A DNA stretch of 64,000 nt from positions 620,001 to 684,000 of the forward strand of contig NZ_JAALDK010000001.1 of NCBI RefSeq assembly GCF_013366925.1, given 5' to 3'. The translations under genes and the position numbers were made by a program. Of this stretch, positions 1-9,672 are shown piece by piece. The notes beneath the pieces were generated by a model, which saw nothing but the letters and a program-made list of their open reading frames with translations, had not been told where the DNA came from and made no database searches. Origin of the DNA: Paraburkholderia youngii (GTDB lineage Bacteria > Pseudomonadota > Gammaproteobacteria > Burkholderiales > Burkholderiaceae). Each line of letters starts with the position of its first letter. Positions within the stretch are counted from its first letter, which is position 1.

Positions 1-1
1 G

Positions 2-709
2 GGCATTTCGTTCGCGATTCCGATCGACGAAGCGATGCGGGTGGCCGATCAGCTGAAGAGTTCGGGCAAGGTGGTGCGCGGCCGCATCGCGGTGGCGATC
101 GGTGAAGTGACGAAAGACGTCGCCGATTCGCTCGGCTTGCCGAAGGCGCAGGGCGCGCTCGTCAGCAGCGTCGAGCCGGGCGGCCCGGCCGACAAGGCCG
201 GCGTGCAGCCGGGCGACATCATCCTGAAGTTCAACGGTCATTCGGTCGACACCGCCACGGACCTGCCGCGCATGGTCGGCGATACGAAGCCGGGCACGAA
301 GACGTCGATCTCGATCTGGCGCAAGGGTCAGACGCGCGAACTGCCGATCACGATCTCGGAAATGCAGTCGGACAAGGTCGCGAAAGCGGATCAGAAGAAG
401 CCACAGGCGCCGAAGCAGCGCGCGACCAACGCGCTTGGCATCGCGGTCAGCGACATTCCCGCCGATCAGCAGAAAGCGCTGAAGATTCAGAATGGCGTGC
501 AGATCGACGCGGTCGACGGTCCGGCAGCCCGTGTCGGGCTCCAAAAGGGCGACATCATCCTGCGGGTTGGCGACATGGATGTGACGAGCGCGAAACAGTT
601 CGACGAACTGACCTCACACCTCGATTCGCAGAAGATGGTCGCGTTGCTGGTGCGTCGCGGCGACAACACGCAGTTTGTGCCGATCCGTCCGCGCAGCGCG
701 CAGAAATGA
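2..709 (+). CDS. mucD: DegP/MucD-type periplasmic serine protease, C-terminal part
   Basis: This is the 3' end of an HtrA-family protease whose start and catalytic Ser domain lie left of the window. The frame is open from the first bases and begins with GISFAIPID, the end of the protease domain. Two PDZ domains follow, roughly residues 20-120 and 145-230, each with a GDIIL core. In the family these bind exposed C-termini of misfolded periplasmic proteins. The stop overlaps the next start (ATGA). In Burkholderia the gene usually follows rpoE-rseA-rseB, which fits this neighbourhood, but those genes are not visible here. Confidence 0.9.
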   Translation, partial: GISFAIPIDEAMRVADQLKSSGKVVRGRIAVAIGEVTKDVADSLGLPKAQGALVSSVEPGGPADKAGVQPGDIILKFNGHSVDTATDLPRMVGDTKPGTKTSISIWRKGQTRELPITISEMQSDKVAKADQKKPQAPKQRATNALGIAVSDIPADQQKALKIQNGVQIDAVDGPAARVGLQKGDIILRVGDMDVTSAKQFDELTSHLDSQKMVALLVRRGDNTQFVPIRPRSAQK

Positions 710-978
710 CAAAGACAGCATCGCTCACGCTCTATGGGCGCGCGTGGTGCCATCTGTGCGAGGACATGCGCGCCGCGCTCGAGCCGTTGCTGGCCGAGTT
801 CGGTGCGCAACTGGCGGTGATCGACGTCGACAGCGATCCGTTGCTCGAAGCGCGTTACAACGAGTGGGTGCCGGTGCTGGTATGCGATGGCGTCGAGTTG
901 TGCCACTACCATCTCGACGAAGCGCGAGTGCGCGCAGCATTGGCGGCGCATGCGTCGCGTGTGGCCGCGGCGTCCTGA
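706..978 (+). CDS. Glutaredoxin-like thiol protein
   Basis: A 90-residue thioredoxin-fold protein of the short glutaredoxin-like (DUF836-type) family. It has an N-terminal beta strand (LTLYGRAWCHLC) carrying a CHLC redox motif at about residues 14-17. A WVPVL segment at about 53-57 supplies the cis-proline region. The start overlaps the mucD stop by four bases, so translation is probably coupled. The redox partner cannot be told from sequence. Confidence 0.85.
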   Translation: MTKTASLTLYGRAWCHLCEDMRAALEPLLAEFGAQLAVIDVDSDPLLEARYNEWVPVLVCDGVELCHYHLDEARVRAALAAHASRVAAAS

Positions 979-1205
979 TTTACATCCGCGCGGCATGGCG
1001 ATTCGCGCGATCCATGCGCGGATTGTCGCGACTCGCCGCGATGCGCAGGGTAAATTTCTCGCATCTTCTACGCCGTCTTGAGGCCCGCGCTATGCAAGAT
1101 GCGCCGGCCGAGGGGCTTTTCGGCTAAAATAGATAGGTTTTTCACCTACTTACAAGGCGTGCTCCGCTATTGTCCGGGCGCGCCTTTTCGCTTGATCGGC
1201 ACTGA

Positions 1206-2999
1206 ATGGATCATATTCGTAACTTCTCGATCATTGCGCACATCGACCATGGCAAGTCGACGCTCGCCGATCGCATCATCCAGATTTGTGGTGGTCTGTC
1301 CGACCGCGAGATGGAAGCTCAGGTGCTCGACTCGATGGATCTCGAGCGCGAGCGCGGCATTACCATCAAGGCGCAAACCGCCGCGTTGTCGTATCGCGCG
1401 CGCGACGGCCGAGTCTACAACCTGAACATGATCGACACCCCCGGGCACGTCGACTTCTCGTACGAAGTCAGCCGCTCGCTGTCCGCGTGCGAAGGTGCGC
1501 TGCTCGTCGTCGACGCGAGCCAGGGCGTGGAGGCGCAAACAGTCGCCAACTGCTACACGGCCATCGAACTCGGCGTCGAAGTGGTGCCGGTGTTGAACAA
1601 GATCGATCTGCCGGCGGCGAACCCCGAAAACGCGATCGCCGAGATCGAGGACGTGATCGGCATCGATGCGACCGACGCCACACATTGCAGCGCGAAGACC
1701 GGCCTCGGCGTCGAAGACGTGCTCGAAGCGCTGATCGCGAAAGTACCGCCGCCGAAGGGCGATCCGGAAGCGCCGCTGCAGGCGCTCATCATCGACTCGT
1801 GGTTCGACAACTACGTCGGTGTCGTGATGCTCGCGCGCATCGTCAACGGCACGCTGCGCCCGAAGGACAAGATCCGCCTGATGGCAACCGGCGCGCAGTA
1901 TCCGGTGGAACATATCGGCGTGTTCACGCCGAAGTCGAAGAATCTCGAATCGCTGTCGGCGGGGCAGGTGGGCTTCATCATCGCCGGCATCAAGGAACTC
2001 GCGGCGGCGAAGGTCGGCGACACGGTTACGCTGGTGAACCAGCCGGCGGCCGAGCCGCTGCCGGGCTTCAAGGAGGTGAAGCCGCAGGTGTTCGCGGGTC
2101 TCTATCCGGTCGAAGCGAACCAGTACGACGCGCTGCGCGACTCGCTCGAAAAGCTGAAGCTGAACGACGCGTCGCTGCAGTACGAGCCGGAAGTGTCGCA
2201 AGCGCTCGGTTTCGGGTTCCGCTGCGGCTTCCTCGGTCTGTTGCACATGGAAATCGTGCAGGAACGTCTCGAGCGTGAGTTCGACATGGACCTGATCACG
2301 ACGGCGCCGACCGTGGTCTACGAAGTTCTGCAGCGCGACGGCACAACCCTGATGGTCGAGAATCCGGCCAAGATGCCGGAGCCATCGAAGATCGAGGAAG
2401 TGCGCGAGCCGATCGTCACCGTGAACCTCTACATGCCGCAAGACTACGTCGGCGCGGTGATCACGTTGTGTACGCAGAAGCGCGGCAACCAGATCAACAT
2501 GCAGTATCACGGTCGTCAGGTCCAGCTGACGTACGAAATCCCGATGGGCGAAGTCGTGCTCGATTTCTTCGATCGTCTGAAGTCGATTTCGCGGGGTTAC
2601 GCGTCGATGGATTACGAGTTCAAGGAATACCGCGCGTCGGACGTCGTGAAGGTCGACATGCTGATCAACGGCGACAAGGTCGATGCGCTGTCGGTGATCG
2701 TCCATCGCTCGCAAAGCCAGTATCGCGGCCGCGAAGTGGCAGCGAAAATGCGCGAGCTGATTCCGCGTCAGATGTACGACGTAGCGGTTCAAGCCACGAT
2801 CGGTTCGAACATTATCGCGCGCGAAAACATTAAAGCGTTGCGTAAGAACGTGCTGGCAAAATGCTACGGCGGTGATATCACGCGTAAGAAGAAGCTGCTT
2901 GAAAAGCAGAAGGCAGGCAAGAAGCGAATGAAGCAGGTGGGCTCGGTTGAAATCCCGCAAGAGGCTTTCCTCGCTATTCTGCGTGTCGAAGACAAATAA
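1206..2999 (+). CDS. lepA: Elongation factor 4 (LepA) GTPase
   Basis: A 597-residue translational GTPase of normal LepA length. Visible motifs are [13 protein letters not shown] (P-loop, about residues 11-23), [11 protein letters not shown] (switch II) and NKIDLP (G4). The LepA-specific C-terminal domain ends in a Lys/Arg-rich segment ([18 protein letters not shown]). LepA acts on stalled or mistranslocated ribosomes. It precedes lepB by 18 bases, the classical lepA-lepB operon. The 227-bp leader holds a possible -10 (TAAAAT, 1125-1130) without a clear -35. Confidence 0.97.
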   Translation: MDHIRNFSIIAHIDHGKSTLADRIIQICGGLSDREMEAQVLDSMDLERERGITIKAQTAALSYRARDGRVYNLNMIDTPGHVDFSYEVSRSLSACEGALLVVDASQGVEAQTVANCYTAIELGVEVVPVLNKIDLPAANPENAIAEIEDVIGIDATDATHCSAKTGLGVEDVLEALIAKVPPPKGDPEAPLQALIIDSWFDNYVGVVMLARIVNGTLRPKDKIRLMATGAQYPVEHIGVFTPKSKNLESLSAGQVGFIIAGIKELAAAKVGDTVTLVNQPAAEPLPGFKEVKPQVFAGLYPVEANQYDALRDSLEKLKLNDASLQYEPEVSQALGFGFRCGFLGLLHMEIVQERLEREFDMDLITTAPTVVYEVLQRDGTTLMVENPAKMPEPSKIEEVREPIVTVNLYMPQDYVGAVITLCTQKRGNQINMQYHGRQVQLTYEIPMGEVVLDFFDRLKSISRGYASMDYEFKEYRASDVVKVDMLINGDKVDALSVIVHRSQSQYRGREVAAKMRELIPRQMYDVAVQATIGSNIIARENIKALRKNVLAKCYGGDITRKKKLLEKQKAGKKRMKQVGSVEIPQEAFLAILRVEDK

Positions 3000-3017
3000 G
3001 TTGAATAACGGAACCCT

Positions 3018-3911
3018 ATGAATTTCGCGCTGATTCTTTTTGTGCTCGTCGTTTTGACGGGTGTCGCATGGGTCGCGGACAAACTGGTTTTCCTGCCGAA
3101 ACGGCGCCGCGAGGCAGAAGCCGCAGTCGCCGAATTCGATCGTCAGCAGGCGCGCATCGGCGAGCGTTTCGCCGATGAAAACGCCGCGCAAACCCGCGCG
3201 CGTTTGCGTGACGACAAGCTGCGTCAGCCGTGGTGGCTCGAATATACGGCGAGTTTTTTTCCGGTGATTCTGGTGGTGTTCGTCGTGCGCTCGTTCGTGG
3301 TCGAGCCGTTCAAGATCCCATCCGGCTCCATGGTGCCGACGCTGCTGGTGGGCGACTTCATCCTCGTCAATAAATTCGAATACGGTCTTCGTTTGCCGAT
3401 CACCAATACGAGGATCACGCAGGGCCGTCCGGTCCAGCGCGGCGACGTGGTGGTGTTCCGTTATCCGAAAGACGAATCGGTCGACTACATCAAGCGTGTG
3501 ATTGGCCTGCCGGGCGATGTGGTCGAGTATCAGGACAAGAAGTTGACCGTCAACGGCAAGCCGGTGCCAGAAACGCCGCTGCCCGATTATCTCGACGAAG
3601 AGCGGCTCGGCTACGCGAAGCAGTTCCAGGAAGATATCGACGGCCGCAAGAACGCGATTCTGAATAATCCGGCGGTGCCGCCGTTCATCGTTGGTGCGGA
3701 AGACTTCCCCTATCGCGACAACTGCCAATACAACGCACGTGGCGTGATCTGCAAAGTGCCGCCGGGCAACTTCTTCATGATGGGCGATAACCGAGACAAC
3801 AGCGCGGATAGCCGGTACTGGGGTTTTGCGCCTGAACGCAATATCGTCGGCCGCGCATTTTTCATCTGGATGAACTTCAGCGATCTGCGACGCATCGGCT
3901 CCTTCCAGTGA
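3018..3911 (+). CDS. lepB: Signal peptidase I
   Basis: A 297-residue inner-membrane protease that removes Sec/Tat signal peptides. Two membrane segments are visible (about residues 3-22 and 80-94), joined by a charged cytoplasmic loop. The catalytic Ser104 lies in IPSGSMVPTL. The general-base Lys159 lies in YIKRVIGLPGD. The GDNRDNSADSRYWG box is near the C-terminus. It is coupled to lepA. Downstream (3912-4103) an inverted repeat (3923-3930/3947-3954) lacks a T-run, so termination there is doubtful. Confidence 0.96.
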   Translation: MNFALILFVLVVLTGVAWVADKLVFLPKRRREAEAAVAEFDRQQARIGERFADENAAQTRARLRDDKLRQPWWLEYTASFFPVILVVFVVRSFVVEPFKIPSGSMVPTLLVGDFILVNKFEYGLRLPITNTRITQGRPVQRGDVVVFRYPKDESVDYIKRVIGLPGDVVEYQDKKLTVNGKPVPETPLPDYLDEERLGYAKQFQEDIDGRKNAILNNPAVPPFIVGAEDFPYRDNCQYNARGVICKVPPGNFFMMGDNRDNSADSRYWGFAPERNIVGRAFFIWMNFSDLRRIGSFQ

Positions 3912-4091
3912 GTCGTGTGCATTGATCGCTTCGTGATCACTTCATGAGCGATCACACGCCGCGCGAATAAACGGCACCGGTTATCTCGGTCGCGGCGTGT
4001 TGTCATGCTACTTTAAGAACTCGCGGTAACGTCGCTTCGCCACGCTTTTTCCTCTGGCGCCCCGCCTTTCCGCCGGGTCAGGCGCCCGCGT

Positions 4092-4097
4092 TATACT
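4092..4097 (+). promoter_or_regulatory. Putative -10 element of rnc, very close to the start codon
   Basis: TATACT lies six bases before the rnc ATG and no Shine-Dalgarno sequence is present between them. If used, transcription would begin at or near the ATG, giving a leaderless mRNA. The -35 region is weak, so this is a suggestion only. Confidence 0.4.
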
Positions 4098-4103
4098 CTG
4101 CCC

Positions 4104-5387
4104 ATGCCTCTATCTCCGTTGGAAAGCCGTTTGCGCTATGAATTTCGCAATGCGGAATTGCTGCGCCAGGCTTTAACACACCGCAGTCACAGCTCCACGC
4201 ACAACGAACGGCTCGAATTTCTCGGCGACTCCGTTCTGAATTGCGCGGTGGCTGCGCTTTTGTTCCAACGTTTCGGCAAACTCGACGAAGGCGATCTGTC
4301 GCGCGTGCGTGCCAATCTGGTCAAACAGCAGTCCCTTTACGAGATTGCTCAGGCACTCAATATCTCGGAGGGCCTGCGCCTCGGCGAGGGTGAATTGCGC
4401 AGCGGCGGCTTCCGCCGGCCGTCCATCCTCGCGGATACGCTCGAGGCGGTGCTCGGTGCGATATTTCTCGACGGCGGCTTCGACGCTGCGCAGACGGTCA
4501 TCAAACGCCTCTACGTGCCAATCCTCGATCATATCGACCCGCGTACGCTCGGCAAGGACGCTAAGACGCTGCTGCAGGAGTATCTGCAGGGCCACAAGAT
4601 TGCATTGCCTACCTATACGGTCGTCGCCACCCATGGTGCGGCGCACAATCAGCAATTCGAAGTCGAATGCACGGTGCCGAAGCTCGACGTCAAGGTGTCC
4701 GGCTCGGGCGCGAGCCGTCGCGCGGCGGAGCAGGCGGCCGCAAAGAAAGCGCTCGACGAAGTAATGGCCGCGGCGCCTGCCGTAGTTGCGAAGCCGAAGC
4801 GTTCGAAAAGCGCGCGCGCCGCGAAAAACGCCGAGCAGGACATCGTGCCGGGTGTGACCGGCGTGCAGGCCGCACTGGATTTACGCACACCGGATCGCAA
4901 GAGCGCGCGCGGTGAAGGGCGGGCGCCTGCTGCGGTTGAAGCCCACGCCGACAAGTCTGCCGTGGAAAAGTCAGCGGTTGAAAGGCCTGCAGCCGAGCGT
5001 GCAGCGCCGGGCGCCGCCGGTGCGCCGTTGGCTGTCATCCGTGCCGCGCATGTGGAGTACAGCGGACATGACAAGCCGGAGCGCGCCGAGAAGTCCGAAA
5101 AGGCGGAGAGAGCCGACAAGGTTTCGGTGCACTCAGGCGAGAAACCTGTCGACAAGCCGGCCGAAAAACACACAGCGGACAAAACCCCCGACCTCAAAGC
5201 CGACGCGCCGTCACACGCGCGCAGCGCAGAGCGTCAGCGTAACCGCGAAGCCGCGCCGGGCACTACCTCATCGAGCGTTTCCGCCGCGCCCGCGTCGGTT
5301 GTCTCGGCGGCCCCGGCCGCACCTGCCGAACACGAACCCGGCGTCGCCGGCGCGGTGCAAACGCGCGTCGCCGATGCGGGCCATTGA
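4104..5387 (+). CDS. rnc: Ribonuclease III with long disordered C-terminal tail
   Basis: Endoribonuclease III for rRNA and mRNA double-stranded regions. The RNase III signature [12 protein letters not shown] places catalytic acids at Glu38 and Asp42. A double-stranded-RNA-binding domain follows at about residues 155-225 ([17 protein letters not shown]). The family is usually about 225-250 residues. This protein has 427, because about 195 residues of Lys/Ala/Glu/Asp/Pro-rich low-complexity sequence follow the RNA-binding domain. It lies in the lepB-rnc-era order normal for proteobacteria. Confidence 0.95.
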   Translation: MPLSPLESRLRYEFRNAELLRQALTHRSHSSTHNERLEFLGDSVLNCAVAALLFQRFGKLDEGDLSRVRANLVKQQSLYEIAQALNISEGLRLGEGELRSGGFRRPSILADTLEAVLGAIFLDGGFDAAQTVIKRLYVPILDHIDPRTLGKDAKTLLQEYLQGHKIALPTYTVVATHGAAHNQQFEVECTVPKLDVKVSGSGASRRAAEQAAAKKALDEVMAAAPAVVAKPKRSKSARAAKNAEQDIVPGVTGVQAALDLRTPDRKSARGEGRAPAAVEAHADKSAVEKSAVERPAAERAAPGAAGAPLAVIRAAHVEYSGHDKPERAEKSEKAERADKVSVHSGEKPVDKPAEKHTADKTPDLKADAPSHARSAERQRNREAAPGTTSSSVSAAPASVVSAAPAAPAEHEPGVAGAVQTRVADAGH

Positions 5388-5441
5388 TTGCCATCGGCGT
5401 GCGCGTCGCGCACGCCGACCTGAACCTGCCGTAGTCCGAAT

Positions 5442-6341
5442 ATGAACGCTCCCACTCCCACTGGTTTTCGTTGCGGCATGGTCGCGATCGTCGGCCGCCC
5501 GAACGTCGGCAAGTCCACGCTGATGAACGCGCTGGTCGGCCAGAAAGTCAGCATCACGTCGCGCAAGGCGCAGACCACGCGCCATCGCATCACCGGCATC
5601 AACACGCTCGAAGACGCCCAGTACATCTTCGTCGACACGCCCGGTTTCCAGACCAAGCACAGCGGCGCGCTGAACCGCTCGCTGAATCGCGCCGTGACGT
5701 CGACGCTGACCTCGGTCGATGCGATCCTGTTCGTCATCGAAGCAGGCCGCTTCGGCCCCGACGACCAGAAGGTACTCGACCTGATTCCGGCGAAGGTGCC
5801 GACGTTGCTGATCGCGAACAAGCTCGATCGCGTGTCGGATAAAGACTCGCTGTTCCCGTTCATGCAGCAGATGAGCACGCTGCGCGAGTTCAACGAGATC
5901 GTGCCGCTGTCGGCGAAAAATACCGACGACATCAAGCGTCTGATGGCGACCATCAAGCCGTTCCTGCCGGAAGGCGAGCCGATCTACGGCGAGGACGACC
6001 TGACCGATCGCAGCGAGCGCTTCCTTGCGGCCGAAATCCTGCGCGAGAAAGTCTTCCGCTGGACCGGCGACGAACTGCCGTACACCAGCACCGTGCTGAT
6101 CGACAAGTTCGAAACCGAAGGGCGGCTGCGCCGTATCTTCGCGACGATTCTCGTCGATCGCGACACGCACAAGGCGATGATCATCGGCCAGAAGGGCGCG
6201 AAGCTGAAGCAGATCAGCACCGAGGCGCGCCTCGACATGGCGAAGCTGTTCGACGGGCCGGTGTATCTCGAGACCTTCGTCAAGGTGAAGAGCGGCTGGG
6301 CCGACAACGAAGCCGGGCTTCGTGCGTATGGGTACGAATGA
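5442..6341 (+). CDS. era: GTPase Era
   Basis: A 299-residue GTPase that binds the 3' end of 16S rRNA during small-subunit maturation. G1 is [10 protein letters not shown] (about residues 17-26), G3 is DTPGF and G4 is NKLD. The C-terminal KH domain contains [14 protein letters not shown]. Its length is typical. It follows rnc by 54 bases and leads into recO. Confidence 0.97.
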   Translation: MNAPTPTGFRCGMVAIVGRPNVGKSTLMNALVGQKVSITSRKAQTTRHRITGINTLEDAQYIFVDTPGFQTKHSGALNRSLNRAVTSTLTSVDAILFVIEAGRFGPDDQKVLDLIPAKVPTLLIANKLDRVSDKDSLFPFMQQMSTLREFNEIVPLSAKNTDDIKRLMATIKPFLPEGEPIYGEDDLTDRSERFLAAEILREKVFRWTGDELPYTSTVLIDKFETEGRLRRIFATILVDRDTHKAMIIGQKGAKLKQISTEARLDMAKLFDGPVYLETFVKVKSGWADNEAGLRAYGYE

Positions 6342-6348
6342 CGCGTGG

Positions 6349-7242
6349 ATGACGCTCCATTCAGACGAGGCTCCGGACCAACCGGAGCACGAGCCGTCGC
6401 GGCCCGCGCGTAGCGCGAGGAAGTCGTCGGCTCAGGCAAAAGGCGCGAAAAGCGCGAATAGCGCGCCCGCCGACGATGGCGAGCCGCGCAAAGCGCCGGC
6501 GCGTCGCGCGCCGCGCACCTCCACATCCGAATACCGGATCACCGAGCAGCCCGCGTTCGTGCTGCATAGCTACCCGTATCGCGAGACCAGCCTGATCATC
6601 GACGTGCTGTCGCGCGATCACGGTCGTCTCGCGCTCGTCGCGAAGGGCGCAAAGCGCCCGCACTCCGCGTTGCGCGGCGTGCTGCAAACGTTCCAGCCTT
6701 TGTCGCTCGCATGGTCGGGCAAATCCGAAATGCGCACGCTGACCGGCGCCGAGTGGGTCGGCGGCATGCTGCCGCTGACCGGCGACGCGCTGCTGTGCGG
6801 TTTCTATGTCAACGAACTGCTGGTGCGCTTCTGTGCGCGCGAAGACCCGCATCCGCAGTTGTTCCATCACTACGTCGTCACGCTGACGCGTCTTGCGCAC
6901 GACGAGCCGCCGGTGCAGGTGCTGCGCTCGTTCGAGCGCGTGCTGCTGCGCGAGACCGGCTACGCGATGGCGCTCGACCGCACGGTCGCGCGCAAGGCCG
7001 TGCTCGCCGACGGCCGCTACGTGTTCGATCCCGAGCGCGGCGTGCGCGAGGCATCGGACGAATGGCCCGCGCAGTGGCCGGTGGTATCGGGACAAACCTT
7101 GCTCGATATGGAAAAGGACGATTACCATCGAGCGCAGACCGTCGCGCAAAGCAAAACGCTGATGCGCTTCCTGCTCAACACCTATCTCGGCGGCGCGCCG
7201 CTTGCTACCCGCCAGATCCTGATCGACCTGCAGAACTTATGA
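6349..7242 (+). CDS. recO: DNA repair protein RecO
   Basis: Mediator of RecA loading in the RecFOR pathway. The OB-fold start is recognisable at about residues 55-110 ([20 protein letters not shown], then [17 protein letters not shown]). The helical C-terminal half follows. The first ~50 residues are a basic, Ala/Ser-rich extension beyond the usual ~240-residue length. The start is uncertain. I use the first ATG after the era stop, but in-frame ATGs at 6322 and 6328, inside era, are also possible. The stop overlaps the pdxJ start. Confidence 0.9.
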   Translation: MTLHSDEAPDQPEHEPSRPARSARKSSAQAKGAKSANSAPADDGEPRKAPARRAPRTSTSEYRITEQPAFVLHSYPYRETSLIIDVLSRDHGRLALVAKGAKRPHSALRGVLQTFQPLSLAWSGKSEMRTLTGAEWVGGMLPLTGDALLCGFYVNELLVRFCAREDPHPQLFHHYVVTLTRLAHDEPPVQVLRSFERVLLRETGYAMALDRTVARKAVLADGRYVFDPERGVREASDEWPAQWPVVSGQTLLDMEKDDYHRAQTVAQSKTLMRFLLNTYLGGAPLATRQILIDLQNL

Positions 7243-8003
7243 GCTTCTTCCTGACTTCGCCGACCGTGATCGACCTCGGCGTGAATATCGACCACGTTGC
7301 CACGCTGCGCAACGCGCGTGGCACGTCCTATCCCGATCCGATCCGCGCCGCGCTGATGGCCGAAGAAGCCGGCGCCGATGCGATCACGCTGCACCTGCGC
7401 GAAGATCGCCGGCATATCGTCGACGCCGACGTGCACAAGCTGCGTCCGCTGCTGAAAACGCGTATGAATCTCGAATGCGCGGTCACGGCCGAAATGCTCG
7501 ACATCGCGTGCGAAGTGCAGCCGCACGACGTGTGCCTCGTGCCGGAAAAGCGCGCGGAGCTGACGACCGAAGGCGGTCTCGACGTCGCCGGCCAGTTCGA
7601 GGCGGTGCGCGCCGCATGCAAGCAACTGGCGGATGCCAACTCGCGCGTGTCGCTGTTCATCGATCCCGACGAAACGCAGATTCGCGCCGCGCACGAAGCC
7701 GGCGCACCGGTGATCGAGCTGCACACCGGCCGTTACGCGGAAGCGCACGATCCCGCCGAACAGCAGCGCGAATACGAGCGCATCGTGCGCGCGGTCGAAT
7801 TCGGCACGACGCTCGGCCTCAAGGTGAACGCGGGCCACGGCCTGCACTACACGAACGTGCAGCAGATCGCGGCTATCGACGGCATCGTCGAACTCAACAT
7901 CGGCCATGCGATCGTCGCGCACGCGATCTTCGCGGGCTGGGACAACGCGGTGCGCGAGATGAAGGCGATCATGGTCGCCGCGCGTCTCGGCGCGCGCGCG
8001 TAA
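7239..8003 (+). CDS. pdxJ: Pyridoxine 5'-phosphate synthase
   Basis: A 254-residue TIM-barrel enzyme. It condenses 3-amino-2-oxopropyl phosphate with 1-deoxyxylulose 5-phosphate to form pyridoxine phosphate (vitamin B6). Family signatures are [15 protein letters not shown] at the N-terminus, [10 protein letters not shown], and [10 protein letters not shown] in the phosphate-binding region. ATG 7239 overlaps the recO stop (ATGA), and homology begins exactly there. The pdxJ-acpS order is the common proteobacterial arrangement. Confidence 0.96.
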   Translation: MSFFLTSPTVIDLGVNIDHVATLRNARGTSYPDPIRAALMAEEAGADAITLHLREDRRHIVDADVHKLRPLLKTRMNLECAVTAEMLDIACEVQPHDVCLVPEKRAELTTEGGLDVAGQFEAVRAACKQLADANSRVSLFIDPDETQIRAAHEAGAPVIELHTGRYAEAHDPAEQQREYERIVRAVEFGTTLGLKVNAGHGLHYTNVQQIAAIDGIVELNIGHAIVAHAIFAGWDNAVREMKAIMVAARLGARA

Positions 8004-8027
8004 CCCAATCTCGCGACGGACGCACGC

Positions 8028-8495
8028 ATGGCAATCTACGGAATCGGCACCGACATCGTTCAGGTCAGCCGTGTCGCAGCGGTGATGACTCGCACCAATG
8101 GCCGTTTCGCTGAGAAGGTGCTCGGTCCCGACGAACTTCGCGTCTACCACGCGCGTCAGGCCCGTTCGGCGGCGCGCGGTCTCGCGTTTCTCGCGACACG
8201 TTTTTCGGCGAAAGAGGCGTTCTCGAAGGCAATCGGCCTCGGCATGCACTGGCCGATGAGCTGGCGCGCGTTGCAGACGCTGAACCGGCCGAGCGGCGAG
8301 CCGATGGTGGTCGCCTCCGGCGAGCTGGCCGACTGGCTCGACGCGCGCGGCATCACGGCGCGCGTGACGATCAGCGACGAGCGTGATTACGCGGTGTCGT
8401 TCGTGATCGCCGAGACGCAGCGGCCGGACGAGACGGAAGGTTCGTTTGCCGCGTCGGCGTCGCGGGCTTCGTCCGCGCACTCCGCCACCGAATGA
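8028..8495 (+). CDS. acpS: Holo-[acyl-carrier-protein] synthase
   Basis: Transfers 4'-phosphopantetheine from CoA to apo-ACP. The protein starts with [14 protein letters not shown], which carries the conserved Mg-binding Asp. The second motif is [14 protein letters not shown]. At 155 residues it is slightly long, because about 20 residues of Ser/Ala/Glu-rich tail follow the folded domain. It sits 24 bases after pdxJ. Confidence 0.95.
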   Translation: MAIYGIGTDIVQVSRVAAVMTRTNGRFAEKVLGPDELRVYHARQARSAARGLAFLATRFSAKEAFSKAIGLGMHWPMSWRALQTLNRPSGEPMVVASGELADWLDARGITARVTISDERDYAVSFVIAETQRPDETEGSFAASASRASSAHSATE

Positions 8496-8562
8496 AAACG
8501 TTGAACGCGGCCGCTGACGGTCGCGTTTGTCTTTGCGACAGACTCTTTTCCAGCGGAATTCG

Positions 8563-9591
8563 ATGAAAACCACACCCGGACCGGTGATGCTCGACGTGGT
8601 CGGCAAAACGCTGAACCGCGATGACAAAAGGCGTCTCGCTCACCCGATGACCGGCGGCGTGATCCTATTCGCGCGCCACTATGAGAGCCGCGCGCAACTG
8701 GTCGCGCTGACCGATGCGATCCGCGCGATTCGCCCGGATCTGCTGATCGCGGTCGATCACGAAGGCGGCCGCGTGCAGCGCTTTCGTACCGACGGCTTCA
8801 CGGTGCTGCCGTCGATGGGCAAGCTCGGCGCGTTGTGGGACGAGGACGTGCTGCACGCGACGAAGGTGACGACCGCGGTCGGCTACATCCTCGCCGCGGA
8901 ATTGCGCGCATGCGGTATCGACATGAGCTTCACGCCGGTGCTCGACCTGGACTATGGGCACTCGCAGGTGATCGGCGATCGCGCGTTCCATCGCGATCCG
9001 CGCGTGGTCGCGCTGCTCGCGAAGAGCCTCAATCACGGTCTCGCGCTCGCCGGCATGAGCAACTGCGGCAAGCATTTTCCGGGGCACGGATTCGCGCAGG
9101 CAGATTCGCACGTCGCGATGCCCGTCGACGAACGCCCGCTCGACGAGATCCTCGGCAACGACATCGCGCCGTACGACTGGCTCGGTCTGTCGCTTGGCGC
9201 GGTGCTGCCCGCGCACGTCGTCTATCCGGCGGTCGACGCGAAACCGGCCGGCTTCTCGCGCATCTGGCTGCAGGACATCCTGCGCGGCAAGCTCGGCTTC
9301 GAAGGCGCGATCTTCAGCGACGATCTATCGATGGAAGCCGCGCGCCAGGGCGGCACGCTGACCGAAGGCGCGCAAGCCGCGCTGGAGGCCGGCTGCGACA
9401 TGGTGCTGGTCTGCAACCAGCCGGACGAAGCGGAGAAGGTGCTCGACGCACTGCGCGTCACGCCGTCGAAGGAATCGCTGCGGCGGCTGAAGCGCATGCG
9501 GCCGCGCGGCAAGGCGCTCACGTGGAGCAAGCTGATGGCCGAGCCACGGTACGCCGAAGCGCAGAAGCTGCTTCGCAGTACCTTTGCATAA
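8563..9591 (+). CDS. nagZ: Beta-N-acetylhexosaminidase NagZ
   Basis: Glycoside hydrolase family 3 enzyme that removes GlcNAc from anhydro-muropeptides during cell-wall recycling. The family signature GKHFPGHG followed by DSH, with the His acting as acid/base, is present. The nucleophile lies in IFSDDLSM. ATG 8563 gives 342 residues, the usual NagZ length, and upstream in-frame sequence adds nothing conserved. It is the last gene of the rightward run. Confidence 0.95.
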   Translation: MKTTPGPVMLDVVGKTLNRDDKRRLAHPMTGGVILFARHYESRAQLVALTDAIRAIRPDLLIAVDHEGGRVQRFRTDGFTVLPSMGKLGALWDEDVLHATKVTTAVGYILAAELRACGIDMSFTPVLDLDYGHSQVIGDRAFHRDPRVVALLAKSLNHGLALAGMSNCGKHFPGHGFAQADSHVAMPVDERPLDEILGNDIAPYDWLGLSLGAVLPAHVVYPAVDAKPAGFSRIWLQDILRGKLGFEGAIFSDDLSMEAARQGGTLTEGAQAALEAGCDMVLVCNQPDEAEKVLDALRVTPSKESLRRLKRMRPRGKALTWSKLMAEPRYAEAQKLLRSTFA

Positions 9592-9596
9592 ATGGC

Positions 9597-9635
9597 AATG
9601 GCGCCTTGAAGCAATTCAAGGCGCCATTTCTTTAT
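9597..9635. terminator. Bidirectional intrinsic terminator after nagZ
   Basis: A perfect 14-bp inverted repeat (9597-9610 and 9615-9628) with a GCAA loop, followed by a T-rich tail. It lies between the convergent nagZ and response-regulator genes, so it can serve both. Confidence 0.85.
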
Positions 9636-9672
9636 CAGCTTCGACTGGCTCGAACCGTCGTCGAGCAATCGC

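Noticed and set aside
1167..3728. An 853-codon open frame opposite lepA and lepB
   Set aside because: It lies wholly antisense to two well-conserved genes and is rich in His/Arg/Val-Asp patterns typical of high-GC shadow frames.
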